A stretch of 64,000 nucleotides of DNA from Undaria pinnatifida (GCA_012845835.1 JABAKD010000006.1:8050637-8114636); one strand, 5' to 3'; positions 22,711 through 36,400 are shown, counted from the stretch's first letter. The notes: generated by a model from the sequence alone, not told the origin. Numbers and translations: made by a program.

Positions 22711-24528
22711 TATCGACCAAGACGGCTCTTAGGAAACAGTACGCGGTCTCTTTACCTCTCCGCACAGTCTATGGGGACAAAGCACCTGGAACTAAGTAGG
22801 AAAACGGCAGGAATTGGAACAGGTTTAAGTCACTTCCTTCACTCCAGCATTATTTTGAAAGCTTCAATCAGCGTTTGCTGGTGGTGGGGAAGTACTGGTA
22901 ACCTCGATCTGCACACATGCCGTTCGCCGCGGCCATCCACGCACACGAAACAATCATGACGGACTTTCAAGAGGTCTACGATATAGCATCTCAACAGTAT
23001 CAGGAAGCCAGGGTGCCTGTATCATCATCTTTCTCGCGCCCGTCCAAACGACAGTTGCGGGTGATTTGTGACGTCGTGGGATGTGCAGGCATGTCCGTCC
23101 TCGGGTTTACGCGTAGGTTTGCATGTTGTTACTCGAACCGAAACATGTCATTGATGATCTGGGCCCATCCACCAAAACTGGCGTGTGGCAATGCTGACCC
23201 CGGGTTCCAGTAAAATAAGTCCCGCGGTGGTGGTGCGTTGTGCTCGCTGAATCTCGAGGACACAATAGGACGAAGGCTATGGCAAGCGGGGGGTACCGCA
23301 TTTTCACTGAGTAGCTCAGAGCGGCTAAACGAAGAGGTTGTGTGCGTCGATCAATCAGATTACTCCTTTCAAACACTATCAGACAATTAGGAAGGCAGCG
23401 CACAAGAAATGTCTCTCGCATTATTAGACACGCCACTGAAAAAAGCACATGCAAGCGAACAACCTTCACGACAGATAAAAAACACAAACAACTAATCCAT
23501 GCACAACAATTACAAACAAGCGCCTTCCTCGTCAACGCCAACGCTGTTAGCGTTCCCCCGCGATCCCCACCCCCCTGATCACGAGGGCTTGCACTACTAG
23601 CGCCCGACACACAACATAACTTACACTTAATCTTCCAAACAGCACACCATACGCAAATTGTGGGGAGCTGCAAGCGCCGCTCACATTGGCTTCGAGTGAT
23701 AGCCTTTTTACTGCCCCAAAACATGATGCCAGCCAGATCCCACACTATTTCCAAGTAGTTTCCCCTCGAAGCGTCGCCGCACTACATAAAGGAGATAGTA
23801 AACCCCGCGTCGATAGGTGCTCACTGAATCCACCGCAAGCTAGGGTTTACTGGTGCCAAAATAAGTTCGGTGCCTAAAAAAACAATACTCATAAAAGGAA
23901 AATTGCAGTGCACACAATGTTATTCTCTCTCGCGCAGATTAGGCATCAAAGAGTACCTCTCGCTGCTCATAAAGATGACGTAACATGCACTCTTAAAACC
24001 AAATTTGTTTTTTTATCAAGGTTACAAAAAAATACAAAACATAACCCCATGTCTGCTGTCAATCTGGGGGACTACGGCCGCTGGAGCCTCTGAAATCACT
24101 ACAACTTAAGTGCTGTATTCAAATGGTCATGCCAGTACCCACTTTTCTGCGCGCGATAGTCGAGCACGCAGTCCCTAACCCGCCTGTTACGAGGCGAAAC
24201 TGTTAACAATCGATTTCGCAGTCTCGGCAGAAAACAACCGTAAATCAAACCAAAGCACCACGGTGGCACGAAGTGCGAACGAACTACCTCTATTACTATT
24301 ACTAGGGCCGCACGATCAATACGCCTAACGCGGCAAAGAACGGGGGCCGCCGGCGCGCTCCGGATGCACGCCAGGGCTACGCAATTTCCCTACCCCGCTA
24401 ATAAATGCTACCTACCTGCACCTAGCAAAATCCGCGCATCCACGAACACGCCCCGTGAAAACGTCCACAGCAACAAAAGTACGCGACACCATTGAAACAA
24501 CCATTTACTCCTGGGAAACCAATCTCAC

Positions 24529-24583
24529 ACAAATTCCAAGTATTTTGTCCCCAAACCGTGGGTATTAGTCTGAAGGGGTTAAG
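24529..24583 (+). mobile_element. Family-C MITE, partial
   Basis: AAATTCCAAGTATTTTGTCC and an end resembling GAAGGGGTTAA. Confidence 0.5.
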
Positions 24584-26013
24584 AGCCTCTTATCGTGGGA
24601 CCAGGCAAAAAAATATTACGTGAGGCAGGGTGTGTGCCCTAGACCAATTTTCAACATTAAAACAAAATCCTACGTTTCGTGCAAAAAGTTGAGCCAAACA
24701 AACCCTTTGACCGCAGCAGACATCAGTAATTCACACTACATTCAAGTGATTTTCACCCCAAAAAAATGGTGAGCGCAGTTATAGAAGAGCTTCACTCCCA
24801 ATTTCTTCAACAGCTGCCGCGTGGGTGCTACTGTATTATTGCCCCAACTAAGCTTCTCACGAATATCCAGAAAGTGCGGTTGTGTACTGTGTTTGCCCCA
24901 ACAAAACCCCGCACTGGTTTCATACCGCCCCTCGCGAGCCGGCCACGCTCTTGACCCTCTTAGAACTGCATTCACGTTCCGGGGGACAAGCTTTTATTTC
25001 CCCCCTTTTTTTTAATCCTCCGGCGGATAGGGGGGGAAAAAACAGCGAAAGCTCACCACACTTCCGCGTATTTTCACACATAGTTGTCGTGCGTCAATTT
25101 AGCTCAATTGCATTCGCAATCCAACGCCTGCTGGTGTATACCCTTCGGTCCCTGTGGCAGTACGCCTGGAATTGGTATGAGAAACTGCTTCCTGTAGCAT
25201 AAGGGTTACTAAACCCTTCAGAGCTGAACCCAAGTTTTTGGGGACACACCGCTTGAAATTCGCGTGGGAGATTTTTTTCGGTGTCACGGAGTACCCTAGA
25301 AATCAGCCCCACGATATACACTGAAACCTATATATCACACTGTTCTTACTAATCGTGATTGGCCCTCAGTACTAAATTTCCCACGTAGCAGTAAAGGGTT
25401 AAAGTAAGTAAGTGCTGTCGCGCACTGTGCTTCGCCACTGAAGAAAGTTTCCACCGCACCAACGACGACACCGTCCGCCTGGTTTTTCAACGACCACGCA
25501 CGACCCGTACTGAGACCAAAACCCCCCACCTTCCACCGCCCAACCCTCGCGCGTCAACCTTTAATGCCCTAACAAAAACATCCCACCGGCGTGCCCCTCC
25601 CCGCGAGACAGCCACACGCTCAAACACCGAAAAAGTCACGACCCGACCCCTCAATAACACTCCCCGCAACTACCTTCACGGCAACTATTGTTATCCGCAC
25701 AAACAAACACGTCCCGCGACAAACTCACAGCAACTATCGCCTCAAAAACACCCTCTCCCGGGTACCCTTCCACCCAAGACGGCCACACGCGCATACGAAC
25801 CTGTTTAGAACGCCAACTACCCCACCCTACACTGATTCGAACTAAAGTGTCGCCCACAACGGGTTTCCAGTTGCAGGGGGGTTAATCTCTTCGTGGATTC
25901 AGAGGGGAAAAGTGCTTACCTCTATGTATGCTATGTCTATACCCTATGTCGATTATAGCATCGGCCACACCACCGAACAGCCTGGGCTGCTGGGGGCAAA
26001 TCGACTAAATTCC

Positions 26014-26383
26014 ACGGCTTTTCACCGGTCGGGTAACTTCTCGCGGGTCGGGTCGGGTCGGATCAGGATGACCCAACCTGACCGGTGAGATTTGAAAACC
26101 TCTCGGCCAGACCCGACCCGTCCCGACCCGTCCCGTTCGGACCCGACCCGATCCATCCCGTTCGGACCCGACCCGATCCATCCCGTTCGGATCCGACCTG
26201 ACCCGACCCGACCCGTGAAATTTCGAACACCTCTTGGCCCGACCCGGCTCGCCCCTGAAAATTCGAACACCTCCTGATCCGACCCGACCCGACCCCTGAA
26301 ATGTCGAACGCCCCCTGACCCGACCCGGCCCGACTCGACCCGCGAGGTTTTCTGAGTCTGGCCTCGACTCGTGAAAAGTCGTG
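26014..26383. mobile_element. Family-B inverted-repeat element (CCCGA/GGGTC)
   Basis: Bounded by CACGGCTTTTCACCGG and GACTCGTGAAAAGTCGTG. The interior is mostly CCCGACCCGACCC with short TGAAATTTCGAACACCTCCT-type spacers. Complete intergenic copy. Confidence 0.8.
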
Positions 26384-27017
26384 CTGCATTCAAGGAGTTG
26401 TTCGACACCCACGAAGCATGGTGACTGATAACTCGCTCGTATCGGACGTATGATACGACGGGGGTAGCAGTCTTGACCGAAAACGCTTGTGACCGTTGAG
26501 ACTCTGAGACTAAATTAATTGCTCACGACTATACTACCCAACTTTGTTCGATTGTCTTCTGTTTTGCGATCTATCCCTAGGGCGTTGGACCATGCATCAG
26601 GGTGCGCTTGTCGGTTTATCTCGAAGGCAGTGGATGGGTGGGGTGGATTCATCCTCATATGCCCTTCGATCATTCATCCGAGTGCGCCGCCCTGTCAGTT
26701 TTTTTCTCGAAAGAGGATGGATAAGGTGGTATTTCTCCCCACATGACCAGCCGCAGAAAAAAGGAGGCGGTTACCCGTGTACCCCAGCATGCGTCATTTG
26801 CTCTGTACGCATCTTCCTAGACGCTCGAAAGGAGACCGAACTTGTCGTTGTTTTGCAGCTATTCGTGGGTTCCAAAAGGGGCCACAGTAGTGGGTACACC
26901 CGGTTTAAGAGCACTCCGTGCACAGGCCGAAACAACCGCTCTTAACCCCATTGCTCTTATCTATAGTGGGGAAAATATATAGCTTATAGTGTAGGCGGGA
27001 CACGCCGATTTCACCGC

Positions 27018-27107
27018 TCTTCACGCCTTTACAACTGGAAACCCTTTTTTTACAAATTTACTCGAATTTAGTATTAGAAAGGGGCTTTGGGGCTCTAAAG
27101 GGGTTAA
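27018..27107 (-). mobile_element. Family-C MITE, reverse
   Basis: CGCCTTTACAACTGGAAACC to GGGGCTCTAAAGGGGTTAA, nearly complete, downstream of the callose synthase stop. Confidence 0.8.
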
Positions 27108-27168
27108 GCCTCGAATGCTCATATCTTGCGCGCTCCTAAATCGGAGTACCTAGTGTAACACAAATTGA

Positions 27169-27462
27169 TCACGACCCCTTAGTCCTGGAAGATCTGTCAA
27201 CGGAGGCGGCGCGCCGTGCAGGCGGCAACGCCGAACCAACCCCACCCCGGCTGTGGCTAGACCCCAATGGCGGAGATTTAAGAGTTTTACTTGCTGGCTC
27301 CTCCCCCTTGCTAGAAGACGGCTTTGCGCTAGAAAAAGAGGCCTTTTCGGTTTCTCCCTTGTCCGCAACCCATCCCCGGGTCTGCTGCCTCTCTCTCTCC
27401 ATCGCGAACAGCTTGGCGGAGGTGAAACGCGCGCTGAAGTTCTGGTTGAAGAGCATTCGGGT
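27169..27462 (-). CDS. GSL: Callose synthase exon 29 (last exon)
   Basis: Acceptor CCCCAG, stop TGA at 27169-27171. It begins [20 protein letters not shown], matching the family TR.LFNQAFSRGL end, and continues into a polar tail ([20 protein letters not shown]) of about 75 residues with no recognised match. Six decayed copies of its first 20 codons lie upstream. Confidence 0.93.
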   Translation of the reverse strand, partial: TRMLFNQNFSARFTSAKLFAMERERQQTRGWVADKGETEKASFSSAKPSSSKGEEPASKTLKSPPLGSSHSRGGVGSALPPARRAASVDRSSRTKGS

Positions 27463-30400
27463 CTGGGGTTTTGACGCGCCGAGGGGTGGGGGTGGGGGTT
27501 GACGGTAGTGGTGGGGGTAGTGGTTGGAGTTAGGGTTAAGGTTGGCGTTGCGATGGGGTCAGGGTGTGGGGGGTGAAGCACTCACTGAAGTTTTGGTTGA
27601 AGAGTATTCGGGTCTAGGGTTTCGACGCACTGAGAGGTGGGGGTGGGGGTGGGGTTGGAGTTGTAGGGGTTGGCGTTGTGGGTAGCTAGAGTTGAACAAC
27701 CTGGCGGAGATGAAACGCGCGCTGAGTTCTGGTTGAAGCGCATGCGGATCTGGGGAGGAGAAGAGGTGGGGGTGAGGATGATTGTGGGGTTGGGGATGGG
27801 GATAGGTGGGGATTGGGCTTGTCGTTGGGGTTGCAGTCGGGGGTAGGTAATGTCGAACAACATGGCGGGGGTGAAACGCGCGCTGAAGTTCTGTTTGAAG
27901 AGCATTTGAGTCTGGGGAGAAGAGGGAGTGGGCGGTGAGGGTGGGGGTGGGTGTGGGGTTGGCCTCGTGGTTGGGGTTGAACAGCTTAGCAGAGCAGAAA
28001 CGCGCGCGGAAGTTCTGGTTGAAGAGCTTCCGAGTCTGGGGTTTCGACGCACCGAGGGGTTTCGACGTGGGGCCTCGACGCACCGAGGGTGTGGGGGTGG
28101 GGGTGGGATTGGGTGGGATAGGATGGGTTGGGTTGGGGGTCGGGGAGGGGAGCTATGGGTGGGATAGGATGGGTTGGGTTGGGGGTCGGGGAGGGGAGCT
28201 AAGGAGGTGGATCTTTAAAGCTCTGGTTGAAAATTTTCGAATCTCGGGTTTCGAAGCGCCAAGGAGTGGGGGTGGGGTGAGCGATAGGATTGAGGTTGCT
28301 GTTAGGGGTGTGCAACGAGCCCTGAAGTTCCTGTTAACAGCATTGGGGTCTTGGGTTTCGGTGCGAAGAGGGGGCCAAAGCAGGAGCGGTGGGGTTAGCG
28401 TTGGAGTTGGATTTGGGGTCGGGGTTGGGTTTTGGGCTAGGTTTGGGGTTAGGATTAGCGTTAGGGATGGGGGTGGGGGGTGTAGAAAAGGATGCGTTAG
28501 AAACGCCCACTTATGCCACAAACAACCGCTGGCGCATTGGATGTAGGCCTACCGCGCACCTGGAAGTGGGTCATGAAAGGGAAGAACGCCACCACGAGGA
28601 TCGGGATCATGATTACCAAGCCGATAGTCAGATGCACCGCTCTGTACGTATTCCACACCACGTTGTTGCCCGCTCCGTCTACCGCCTTGTGCACGTTGCC
28701 CCCCCCGACGACCCTAGAAAGCAGGCTGGCCTGTCCCACGAGGAAGTACAGGAGGAACCCCACGGCGCCTAGTGAACGGACGGCAAGAGGTTGGGTCGAA
28801 AGTTCGCCGCAATTTAGATAGACATCCGTCTTCCTCGAATGTGGATGTTTATGATTGCCTTCCATTGGTATGAATAAATTACGCCAGCCCATTTGTAAAT
28901 GGTCCACACGTCGGACAGGTCATCAATTCCCACCTGATGATCTAGATCTCTCAGGACCGATCTGTATGGTCTAGCCCGTGTTACCTGGTACGAGCCGTAC
29001 GATGTGCATGACCTATCTAACATGTTTACTTGGTTGGATCTGTTCTCTAGATGTACAGATCCTGAACATCGCCTCGAAACGGCAGATACAGGATCATATT
29101 GTCAATGATGTATATGATCTATAGGATAAATATTATCTAGATCGCGATCTGCTCGAGGTGCGAAACTATTTCATCCCTTCACCACGTACATTATTATCAT
29201 CTTCCCGGATCCTGGAAAAAAAATCATGACTCGAGTCCCCTTCTCCCCAAAACAAACAATCCAACAATAAATGACTAATTACCCTCGCGTTTGTACTTCG
29301 TACACACGAACACTGGTTGTTGTTGCAGTCATCGTAAGCCGCACATTAAAAAGTTAGAAATACACGAATATCAGCAGGTTCTGTTGCAAATCGTGTGTAT
29401 ATATAACGTCGTCGAATTGTGCGTACACATGCTAGGCGTTTTCTGCGTGTCCAGTCTTGCACAAGAAAAATCCATCGGGGGGGGGGGGGGGGGGGGGGGG
29501 GGTGGAGAGGCTCGAACACGCGAACTCGACCTTAGCAGGTACGAGGCTTGCCATAAATAATAGACCACTGGGGACGCCGACATGCGCCAATCCATCCACT
29601 CGTTGTTTGCCTTGTCCTGCTTTATGCCGGTAGTTCTTACGGCTGCTGCACCCATGGGGACGGGACCGGTTAAGGTACGGTACAGGTCTCTCTATAGTAG
29701 TGCCGACATGTGCCGGCCGGAAACACCAGCACTATAATGGCAACCGGCACTCCGCCGCATACTACCACTACTAGTTGTTTCCATGTATCATGGAATTTCG
29801 TAGACACTATAGCGGGCAACCCGCACTACTCAACCGGCACTCTAGAGGGGCCACTATACTGCTTTAGTACGAAATATAGCCGTCGCTAGAAACTGGCAAA
29901 ACCGGATATGTGTAGCTGCCATCAGCTTGTGTACGTTGATAGTCGGCAGACGCTTCGAGCAACTCGAAAGGGGTGGCTATTGTTTGGCGTGGCCAAAATC
30001 AGAAAACTCGCATTCGCTCACAATTACAACCCATCTCCCGTCCAGGCTATGCTGGGCTACGTCAGGCTACGCTAGGCTACGATAGGCTACGCTAAGCTAC
30101 GCCACGCTACTCTAAGCTACGCTAGACTACACGCTAGGCTCCCCTGGGCTCCTAAGCTAGGATAGGCTCTGCTAAGCTCCACTAGGCTAGGCTAGGCTAG
30201 GCTAGGCTGACCTTAACCCGTTTGGACATGCGCCTCATCCTACTTCATGCGGACAGTTCATACGGCAGCTGCTCCCAAGAGGACAGGACGGGCTATAATT
30301 CTCACCGGCGAAGTAGAACATTTGCTGGAAGGCGACGATGTGGAAAACGGGCAGGAACAGCATGCAGGCAGCCGACGCCATGCACACCAGGAGACCCACC

Positions 30401-33400
30401 AGCCGCCCGGAGGTACTGCGGAGAGCAAAAACCAAAAAAAAAATACAAGTTGAAATTAAAAATACCAGGGCTTTTTACGGGTCATGAACCGACCCGCCGA
30501 TCATGCCAGGAGGTTATCGAAATCTCGCGGGTCGCGTGGGGTCGGGTCAGGAGGTGTTTCAAATATCACGGGACGGGTCGGATCGGGTCAAGAGGTTTTT
30601 AAATGTTGCGAGTTGGGTCGGGTCGGGTCGGGTCGGGTCAGGAGGTTATTAAATGTCGTGAGTCGGGACGGGTTTATCCTGACCCGGTTCGACCCGTGAA
30701 AAGTGAATAGAGCCCTGAAAAATGAGGGGAAAATCGCGGAGAAGGTGTGGTCGTCAACTCGTGTGCAACTCGTGTGCAACTTGGTGGAAGGTACCATTCT
30801 TTTCGGCCGCCGGCGGTCGTAAACAGCCGTCTCGAGAAAGGGTCCGTGTTTCTTTGGGTGCGGTGCGAAAAAAAAAAACTCGCATTCGCAAATAGGGCCT
30901 GCGAGATCGCGCGCTACGAAGGCGGTACTGTAGCACTTTTTTTTTCTGAAACGGCTTACGAATGATCGGGCTCCTTAACCCAAAATCGACGGAATTTCAT
31001 TATTTTTTTCGTGAAAATATATTTCGTTGTATACCTACCAGGCAATGGGATTTGTTCCTCGGGTAGATAGATACCACTTTTATGTTCTCCCAAATCAGTT
31101 CTTGTAGGGCTGGGCCCTGGTTCAGTATGTATTGCCAGTAGTACTGTACTGCCAGTAGTACTGTACTGGCTGAGGGGGATGCCAGGGTGCCAGTACGTTG
31201 ACTATTTACGTACGTCCTACAATAACGCCTCATTTAACAGCGAAAACCCATCAACAATCACGACGTAAGAGCAGAGAGGGCACGCAGAACAGTTAGAGAG
31301 GGGAGAGCTCACGAAAGCTATAACATTAGCTCGATAACGCGGGATTTTTTTGCCTTTTTTTCGTTTTCGGGGGAGAATCTGAATAAAAATCATGATGTGA
31401 ACAACGTCGAGTATAAATGGGGGTGTACATGAATATTTACGTCTCTGACGCCGCGATTTCGCAAACGATACGAGCGATTCGGTTTGGTACACGTCAAACA
31501 TGTTTTTTGAACCCATGTCCCACCTGTTCGGTATATAGGCTGCGTGCTGCAATGTGCCGTATTTCCGCACACTCCTGTCCATCATACGCTTCGCTCGCTT
31601 TTGCTTTTCTGACATTTTTTGCTCAGTCAATCTACCACCAAATTGCTTTTGAAACAGTGGCCAAAAACGACGTATTTTTCAGCTCTAGAGAAGCCAAAAC
31701 GTGTAAAAAACGTGCCTCCGGCAAGGCACCGCCAGCGGGGCCCTTCGGGGGCGCCTCCGACGGGGCCCCCTCACCGGCCGGGGGAACCCAGGGGTCGCGG
31801 CGAAGCCGCGACCACCAGCGCACTGGTCAAGTCCAGTGCACTGGCATTTGACGCAGCCAGCACATACCGTGCTGGCTTGAGCTACCAGGGCCCAGCCCTA
31901 AGTTTGGGGATTAAGAAGGGTCGCGGGCTACGGTAGAGGCGCGCCACCTTGTTTTCTGAGGTTTCCTCAAAAATTTTCAAGCTAAAGGCCTCTTCTATAG
32001 AACTAATTTGGACAAAACAAAAAGTGCTACCTGATGAAAGATTCCATGGCCTAGGTACACAACGAGAATCACACAAAAAAAAATGGCCGATTTCCGACAA
32101 TTTTGGGTTAAGGTTAAGGAGCCCCGTCATTCAGAAGCCGTTTCAAACCAAAAGTGCTCTTTACCTCTATCGTAGCACGCATCTATACTATTAATAATAT
32201 AGAGCTCCTCAAGTGGTTAGGAGCCTCGGGGGAAAAAACGACGCACCTCTACCTCGCTTGCATCAATTCCGGCCGCGGTATACTTCGAAGTATACGATCT
32301 CCGAAAAGAAGGAAACCACCATCCGGGGAGTAGAAATACCACGGACACTTAACACATATCAACTCACAAAACTTGACGTTCGAAAAACAGAATGTTGCGC
32401 GAAATCCTAGCGACAGCTGCATCTATCTTGACCTGTAACGGTGTTTCTATGATACGCCTCACCTTCCACCAGCGCCAGGTATCCTGATTCGGATGCCGGC
32501 TACCCCTTAGGAGATGAGGTTGGTGGCAACGGTGCACGCGTAGGGTACTATACTATGCGGTAACTGGGTACCCAACCTAGTTGCTTGCCAGTTCGACAAA
32601 TACTATAAGCTCGATATGAAAAAGACAACAAATATAAGCTCGACATGAAAAACGACAAATATAAGCTCGGTAGGGAGTTGAGTGCCATGCGGTACTGCTA
32701 TCATGAACCTAAGGCTCGTTTGTAAACGCATCACCATGTGCATAGATAGATCAAAGGATCAGAAACATCTATTGGTTCACCCGGGGATGCCCGTTCACCA
32801 TCGCTTCCCGAAGATGTAGGAGTTTCGCCCAGTTTTCAAGCATTATTCATATCGAGTTTATATTACTTGTCGGACTGATAGGTCGTACTCGGGTATGTAT
32901 CCCGGCACCCCACAGAGTGTATACTCGAAGCGTCACAAAGCCCACCCTTGTGATTATTTGTACGACACACCTTGACACGTACTACAATAGAGGGAGAACC
33001 ATTATTTCCCCTGCAAGGTTCTTGGTTTGAACAGGTCCATACCTCACCGAAAAACTGATTATGAGTAAAATTAAAAGTGCACCCCGATGACCGAATCGAC
33101 CGCCTAGGTAGTACAAACAAGAACTTCAGATTGCAAAAAAAAAAGGACGACAATCCGACGATTTGGGGTTAAAGAGCCCGGTCATTCAGGAAATATTTCA
33201 GCGAAAACTGCCACCTCTAAAATAAAGTACGTCTCTTACCTTCCACCAGCGCCTGATATCCTCGTGCGGATGCCAGCCACCCCCTGGGAAATGAGAATGA
33301 TCGCGACCGTGAACACGACGCCCAAGAGAAGCCAGCGAATCTCTGGGACGCTCTGCATCAGCTCCTCCCTTGCACGAATGGACGGAAAGCGAAGGGGTTT

Positions 33401-36400
33401 CCGACAAGGCATTTTTCTATTAGACAAAACTAAAAGTTTCAAAATAAAGCAAACACAAAAAAGTAAGATTTTCTCATATTTCTTCCTGTTTGATTATCGA
33501 TCGCAACGTTGCACATAACACCCAAGAGAAGCCGGCGAATCTCCGGGACGCTCTGCATTAGTTCCCCCCTGTTAAAAATGGACGGACGAAAAACGGGTAC
33601 GATCCGAGGAGGATTTTCATAAGAAACCAAATAACACACTGGTACTACACATCATCAAGAAGAAAAGACAAAGAATATTATTTTACCCGAGGAAACTTTT
33701 TTAGTATGAAAAAAGAAAACGTAAAGTTATCAATTTGTCATTCAGTTTCTATTGTGATGTCTCTAAGTAGGCAACAGGTGTGTCTGGCTACTACTGCACG
33801 GCGAAGTGGGCACCAAAACACACAACCAGCGCGCACGCACATGGCTTCAGATCGGCGGGGTTATTCGCCGTGCGAAAGGCGCCCACAAAATAAAACTAGC
33901 GCGTGTAAGTGCACAGCTAAAGGTTGGTGAGAGCCCAATGGAATTATTCAACCTCTGCCGTGAACTTTCACACTGGTAGGGCAAGCAGACAAGCGTATGA
34001 ACAAGGTCAGGATAGATACCGAAACGCTAAACAAGCATCACAAGGTGTAGGCCCTAAGGTAAGAAGGAAACGAAGAGCTGGTGTACAATGGAGACGGGGC
34101 CAGTAAACCCGGTTATGTCCGCCACATGAACGCCTTCTTGGGCGTGCTGCACATCCTTAACCAATTTCCAAATCCTGAAAGTAACCTATTCTAACTCCAA
34201 GTGTTTTGTCCCCATGTCGGGAGTGCGGAGCTAAAAGGGTTAACGCCCCGGTGCCCCGTACCTGGAAAGCCTAATGGCCGTGACGAAACCCCACACGAGC
34301 ACCAGGAATCGACATCGCCACACGAACAACATCAGCTTCTTTCGGAGCATGATGTCCGCCAATTCCTTCAAGCGGGCGGCGAGGAAACGCGAGCGAGAGC
34401 CGAAAACGCCGTCAAACACGTTAGGCACCCCGTCAATGTAAAAAAAAGGAACATCGGCAAGTTCGCCCGACGTTAAAAAGGAGCGTGCGCAGCATGGTTA
34501 TCAAACGCCAGAAGAAAACAAGGGCAGCCAAGGCAGTGGTGATCAGAAAGGGTGGGAGGGGGCAGACGGACTACACAGGCCACACCGCGGGTAAAAAAAA
34601 CTCCCCGAAAAACATATCTCCCTGCCAAAAGGGCACGGCCTGTTACGAAATCGACCGCCCAAGCAAGAAAACACGAGCTATAGGTCAGATCCGCGCTACG
34701 ATAGAGGTATTGAAGGTATACCACTTTTTGGCGATTTTTTTTTCTGAATGATGCCATTCACATACTAAATTCAAATTATTTTTTTCCCCAAAAAGGGTTT
34801 CCAGTTGTAAAGGCGTTTTTCGGCGAAACTGTATTCTGAATGATGTCATTCACATACCAGCTTCAAGTAGATTTGTCCCCAAGAATTTTCTGAATGATGC
34901 CATTCACATACTAACTTCAAGTAAATTTGTCCCCAGAAAGGGTTTCCAGTTGTAAAGGCGTTAAAACCCAAAATCGTCGGAACAATGCCATCCATTCTTG
35001 TTTGGTGGAAAAATGATTTGATTCGTACAATAGGCCACGGCTTTGTTCATCGGGCTGCGCTTTTCAGCTTTTGCTCAAAATCACTATTTTAGGGGGCAGG
35101 AATTCGGGTTAGGAAGCATTTCCTATTAACAGCGGGATCAGGGCAGGGCGTAGACCAAACCCAGAACCACTATAACCCTAATCCTAGCCTAAACTCGGAC
35201 CCGAACTCGGGGCGACCAAACTGGGCGAAAAAAACTGGCCATAAATGCGGCTGCGCTGTTCTGCATCGAGTGGGAAAGTCCCGAACCGAGGACCACGAGT
35301 GCGGACCACGATTCGTTCGCCTTCCCGGCCAATAACAAAGGCGTAAAAAGTGGGGCATTTGTTTTCGGCGCGCCGAGCGCTTTGTTGTTAAACCCAAACA
35401 AAGGCGTAAAAAGTGAAGCATTTGTTTTCGGCGCGCCGAACGCTTTGTTAATAAAACCATTTACACTTTTCAACGTGTCCTAGTCTAACTCCAAGTGTTT
35501 TGTCCCAAGTCGGGAGTGCGGTGCTAAAAGGGGCAATAGAGAGGTAATAGCAACTGCTGAAGAGTAGAGTGCGGCCACGGACCGCGTTTTGCTGTATCCA
35601 CCACGCGTGCCAGCTCTTATCCGGGTCATCGTCTTCCGCCATCATCCACTGGAGCCAGCCGTCGAAGTCCTTGATCACGTCCAGCCACTCAACACCGTTG
35701 GGGTTGAAGATTACGGGCGACCACAGCCATGCGACCACCTGAACGACGGATGGTCGCGATAAGGTGTGCGTAGCATTCCAAAAAGGCTCAGTTTACCCAC
35801 CTCAATTTTCGCAAAATACCAGAAAAATGAATGCTTTACCAGTACAATACAGTATTCAGAAACAATTAGGTTTTCACATTTTCGCTAAAAGATGTACCTG
35901 GTATATGTTTTATACTTGAGGGTTTCAAAACTTCAAACTTTCGCGATGCACATTCAGAAATGTCCTTGCTTAAAGAAGCAAAAACACGGAAAATGCCAGA
36001 ACTTCCGGAACCAAAAAAAAGTCACGGGTACTGCAGACATATTCAGAAAGCTCCGGATGCATTGCAGGAAAGGTGTTCCCTTTAAGCGTCCACGCAGAAC
36101 GGGGATGAAGAAAATCTACTTGAAATTGAAATGGCGCTTACCAGCAGCCAGATGGAGAAGGTCTCTGCCAAGAACTTGAACCCGGTTTGCTTGGAACCGA
36201 AATGCCAGTACACCTGTAGCGCACGAAAACAGGAGTCAAGACGGGTAAAACAAAAATGGCAGAGTTCCAGTATTGGGAAATAACGATTAAAAAAATCGCC
36301 GAAAACCCGCTACGAAACCCTAGCATAACCCCAACCCGTGGCTGATTTGTATGAGCTTTGTCCGGGAAACAAACCGGCAAAAAATAAACATTTTTGATAG

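Larger units (their letters stand above)
20338..27168. other. Intergenic region between two convergent genes
   Basis: No recognised gene. It contains an ATCGTGA-motif array (20750-21200), family-A pieces near 21.9 and 22.2-22.7 kb, partial family-C MITEs at 24.5 and 25.8 kb, an AC-rich stretch (about 24.1-24.5 and 25.4-25.85 kb), a family-B copy at 26.0-26.4 kb and a complete family-C copy at 27.0 kb. A 98-codon frame at 22917-23213 has some protein-like composition but no recognisable homology. Confidence 0.6.

Noticed and set aside
22917-23213. 98-codon plus-strand frame with mixed composition
   Set aside because: No homology recognised and no matching splice context; kept only as a remark in the intergenic entry.
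26005-26412. Gly/Arg-rich frames of 108-135 codons
   Set aside because: Arise from the 5-bp-period family-B element, which stays open in several frames at once.
27582-28083. Pro/Thr-rich minus-strand frames of 156-174 codons
   Set aside because: They read across the array of decayed last-exon copies and G/T-rich spacers; no continuous protein is supported.
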